Below, piece after piece: positions 62,194 to 64,000 of a stretch of DNA of 64,000 nucleotides. The translations under genes were made by a program, and so were the position numbers. Numbering within the stretch: position 1 is the stretch's first letter; every line of letters begins with the position of its first letter. Source of the stretch: G963556115 sp963666605 (GTDB lineage Bacteria > Planctomycetota > SZUA-567). The stretch spans positions 1,674,001-1,738,000 of the forward strand of contig OZ223208.1 in assembly GCA_965140405.1 (NCBI GenBank), read 5' to 3'. Under the pieces are notes generated by a model. That model did no database searches, had not been told where the DNA came from, and was given only the letters and a program-made list of their open reading frames with translations.

Positions 62194-63069
62194 TTAATCT
62201 TTCTTAACCAAAAGAGCTTTATCAATTGCGGCAATTACTGCTTGTTTATCATATGGTTTGACAATGTATCTCTTCGCACCCATTCGTAGACAGTTCATGA
62301 CGGTCTTTGCATCTGCTACAGATGAGGCCATCACCACCGTCGTACTAGGATCAATAGCTATGATTTCTTTGAGTACGTCTGTACCCTTCATCTTTGGCAT
62401 CATGATATCTAATGTTACAAGTTCTGGTCGGAGTTCTTTAAATTTCTCTAGTGCTTCTAGACCATCTTCTGCTATACCTACGATATCATAATTGCCTTCT
62501 GAAAATATCTTCTTCAAAAATGCACACATTACTGGTGAGTCATCAACTATCATTACTCGTATCGGCGGAGTATTACCACTTGCGCTTTCGTCTACATCTG
62601 CCTCAAGGTCGTCTAAATTTTCTCCTCCGGCTTTTGTGTAGTATATGTGCAACATCCCGTAATCATCTGTACTAAGGGTTGTAAGGTATTGCCCCGTGTC
62701 AAGACACTTTATTGCATCTGAGTCGGATAATTTACCTCCATATGAACTGAGGCGAAGATCTGTTCCTGCGTTGCTTATGCTCCCAAACAGTAATCCTAGT
62801 GCTTGGTTACTTACTTCGTGGCAAGCTTCTTCAACAGTTGCTGCATACGGGTCACCAATAGTAACTGTCAGGAATCTATGTGCTATTGCTTTTGCATCAC
62901 TGAAAAATACGGTGATTTTACCTGATAGTACTCCCTCAATATCAAATGATATAGCCATTTCTTCTGGTGTTGCTGCAGAAACATTTGTAAGAATATGGCT
63001 GTCAGCTTTGAGAATCTGAACTATTGATTCTGGAAAGTGTTGATTAATAAGTGCAAGAATGTCTTTCAT
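62194..63069 (-). CDS. CheX-like phosphatase fused to CheY receiver
   Basis: 291 residues from ATG 63069 (agaagg 6 bases upstream). Residues 1-155 match the CheC/CheX fold, with the phosphatase motif E-x2-N seen in CHEVSNQALGLLFGSI (Glu85, Asn88). Residues 168-291 are a receiver domain: MIVDDSP, phospho-accepting Asp221 in TLDIMMP, Thr/Ser in VVMASSVAD and Lys in YIVKPYDK. CheX removes phosphate from CheY~P in spirochaetes and others; here enzyme and substrate are in one chain. It is the first gene of the cheA operon. Confidence 0.87.
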   Translation of the reverse strand: MKDILALINQHFPESIVQILKADSHILTNVSAATPEEMAISFDIEGVLSGKITVFFSDAKAIAHRFLTVTIGDPYAATVEEACHEVSNQALGLLFGSISNAGTDLRLSSYGGKLSDSDAIKCLDTGQYLTTLSTDDYGMLHIYYTKAGGENLDDLEADVDESASGNTPPIRVMIVDDSPVMCAFLKKIFSEGNYDIVGIAEDGLEALEKFKELRPELVTLDIMMPKMKGTDVLKEIIAIDPSTTVVMASSVADAKTVMNCLRMGAKRYIVKPYDKQAVIAAIDKALLVKKD

Positions 63070-63271
63070 CGTAAACCTTCTAATTATGGACGGCAATATA
63101 TTTGTAAAACCAATAAAATCATACCCTTAATATCTTAGTGAAATTGGACTTTTTTTGCAAGCTTGTTATTCAAATATTGTGGTTCTTGGTATATGATTTG
63201 GTGCTTTTTTAGAGTAAACTAGTATATCTTTTACAAGTATATCGACTGTTTTATATGTAGTATAGTTCATG

Positions 63272-64000
63272 TTATTGCCTTATAAAGACTGGAAGTGAAG
63301 ATTTAGTCTTGGGAGGGGAAAAATCTAATAATTTTCTAGCTTCCTCACGCTTGAGATTTATCTCCTTATCGAACTCCTCAGAACTTTCTAATATAGGGAT
63401 TGTCTCATCTTCTTGTTCTTCATTACTCTCAATTGCTTGTGAAGAGAAGGTTTCTTCTTCAACAGGTTTTATTGTTTTTGGCGCCGAGTCTGTATTTGGC
63501 ACTTCTATACTCTCTATATTAGCTACTGTTGCTGACTTTGAGTCTGTTTTGAGGTTACTATTTTGTGTATACGTTGTGTTTAATTCCTCATTATTTGAGG
63601 ACTTAACTGTTGAATTTGAACTTGTATTTATAGCTTTCTCTGTTGTGGTGATGGGCTCATCCCTTAACTCTTTATTATTCGTTATTTTCGAGGTAGTTGC
63701 TTCATCCGTCTCCTCAGCACTATCTACTTTTGGTGCAGATATTGGCATGTATGGTTTTAATAAGAATATCCCTCCCCATGCAATAAGGCATGAGACAATA
63801 CCGATCAATAATCCAACCTTCAACCATTCAAAAAAAGCTATGTGAAGCCTACAGCGTTTCTCAAGCATACCCAGAGCAACAATATTTGCTGTAGAACCTA
63901 TCATTGTGATGTTCCCACCGAAACAAGCTCCAAATAGTAGTGCCCACCAGAGTGTGAAGTCATTTAAGTGCTCTACTACTGGCAGAAAGGCGGCAACGAA
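63272..64000 (-). CDS. ArsB/NhaD-type permease, 3' part, with long hydrophilic tail
   Basis: Open to the window edge; 242 C-terminal residues are seen. The first part reads WWALLFGACFGGNITMIGSTANIVALGMLEKR, the second-repeat signature of the ion-transporter superfamily (ArsB, NhaD, SLC13-like). A last membrane helix (VGLLIGIVSCLIAWGGIFLL) follows, after which such proteins normally end. Here about 150 further residues, Ser/Thr/Glu-rich and probably disordered, continue to the stop. Substrate (Na+, arsenite or dicarboxylate) cannot be told from this part. Confidence 0.82.
   Translation of the reverse strand, partial: FVAAFLPVVEHLNDFTLWWALLFGACFGGNITMIGSTANIVALGMLEKRCRLHIAFFEWLKVGLLIGIVSCLIAWGGIFLLKPYMPISAPKVDSAEETDEATTSKITNNKELRDEPITTTEKAINTSSNSTVKSSNNEELNTTYTQNSNLKTDSKSATVANIESIEVPNTDSAPKTIKPVEEETFSSQAIESNEEQEDETIPILESSEEFDKEINLKREEARKLLDFSPPKTKSSLPVFIRQ

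Noticed and set aside
1..64000. CRISPR arrays, insertion sequences, prophage or rRNA/tRNA genes
   Set aside because: No regularly spaced repeats, transposase, integrase or phage genes, and no tRNA or rRNA segments were recognised by eye in the gene-free stretches.

Overview
The window looks like one contiguous stretch of chromosome from a low-to-moderate GC, Gram-negative bacterium. The envelope evidence is exported lipoproteins, a SurA/PpiC-type exported isomerase, a heptose nucleotidyltransferase, UDP-glucose dehydrogenase and many signal peptides. IorAB (ferredoxin-linked 2-oxoacid metabolism), type III glutamine synthetase, tandem zinc-ribbon membrane proteins, HEAT/TPR exported proteins and a CheX/CheD-type chemotaxis set would fit an anaerobic or microaerobic member of a deep lineage such as the PVC/Lentisphaerota group. 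That placement is an inference; no rRNA or tRNA is present to settle it.

Layout. 1-2.6 kb: end of xseA, then xseB, ispA and an unknown acidic protein. 2.6-7.2 kb: ilvN, an HtrA-like protease, a cysteine-rich metal permease and a HEAT-repeat exported protein. 7.4-12.3 kb (minus): four overlapping genes for exported or membrane proteins (zinc-ribbon isomerase, lipoprotein with a DnaJ-like cysteine-rich module, anchored OpuAC-like protein). A membrane zinc-ribbon/coiled-coil gene faces them across a promoter region that holds a perfect palindrome. 13.8-22.4 kb: lipB, a heptose-nucleotidyltransferase/Nudix fusion, a soluble histidine kinase, pyrC, hisH-hisF and iorA-iorB. 22.7-29.1 kb: a diguanylate cyclase, then amt, glnB and glnN (nitrogen assimilation). 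29.3-30.1 kb: a voltage-gated ion channel.

30.2-39.7 kb (minus) is the centrepiece: a ten-gene aromatic amino acid operon, trpE-G-D-C-F-B-A-aroF-pheA-tyrA, almost entirely overlapping or abutting. In front of trpE lies a leader with a promoter, a 29-codon ORF in which 10 of 14 consecutive codons are Phe, Tyr or Trp, and a strong intrinsic terminator. This reads as ribosome-mediated attenuation that senses all three aromatic amino acids, which fits an operon making all three.

39.8-46.7 kb: a LacI-type sensor without a DNA-binding domain, a cheD behind a flagellar-type promoter (its catalytic Cys replaced by Ser), a pentapeptide protein, rnhA, radA, dinB, ruvX, and a 3D-domain gene split by a frameshift at an A7 run. 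46.9-52.6 kb: a glycosyltransferase-methyltransferase fusion, a MerR regulator overlapping a carboxymuconolactone decarboxylase-like gene, a TPR lipoprotein and an OleA-like thiolase. 52.6-53.7 kb has no convincing protein gene but contains two candidate non-coding RNAs, one with a 20-nt loop carrying an anti-Shine-Dalgarno-like CU-rich segment. 53.7-64 kb: aspS, a small helical repeat protein, ugd, a YihY-family protein with a GT8 glycosyltransferase, a CheX-CheY fusion with cheA, and the end of an ion-transporter-superfamily permease with a long hydrophilic tail.
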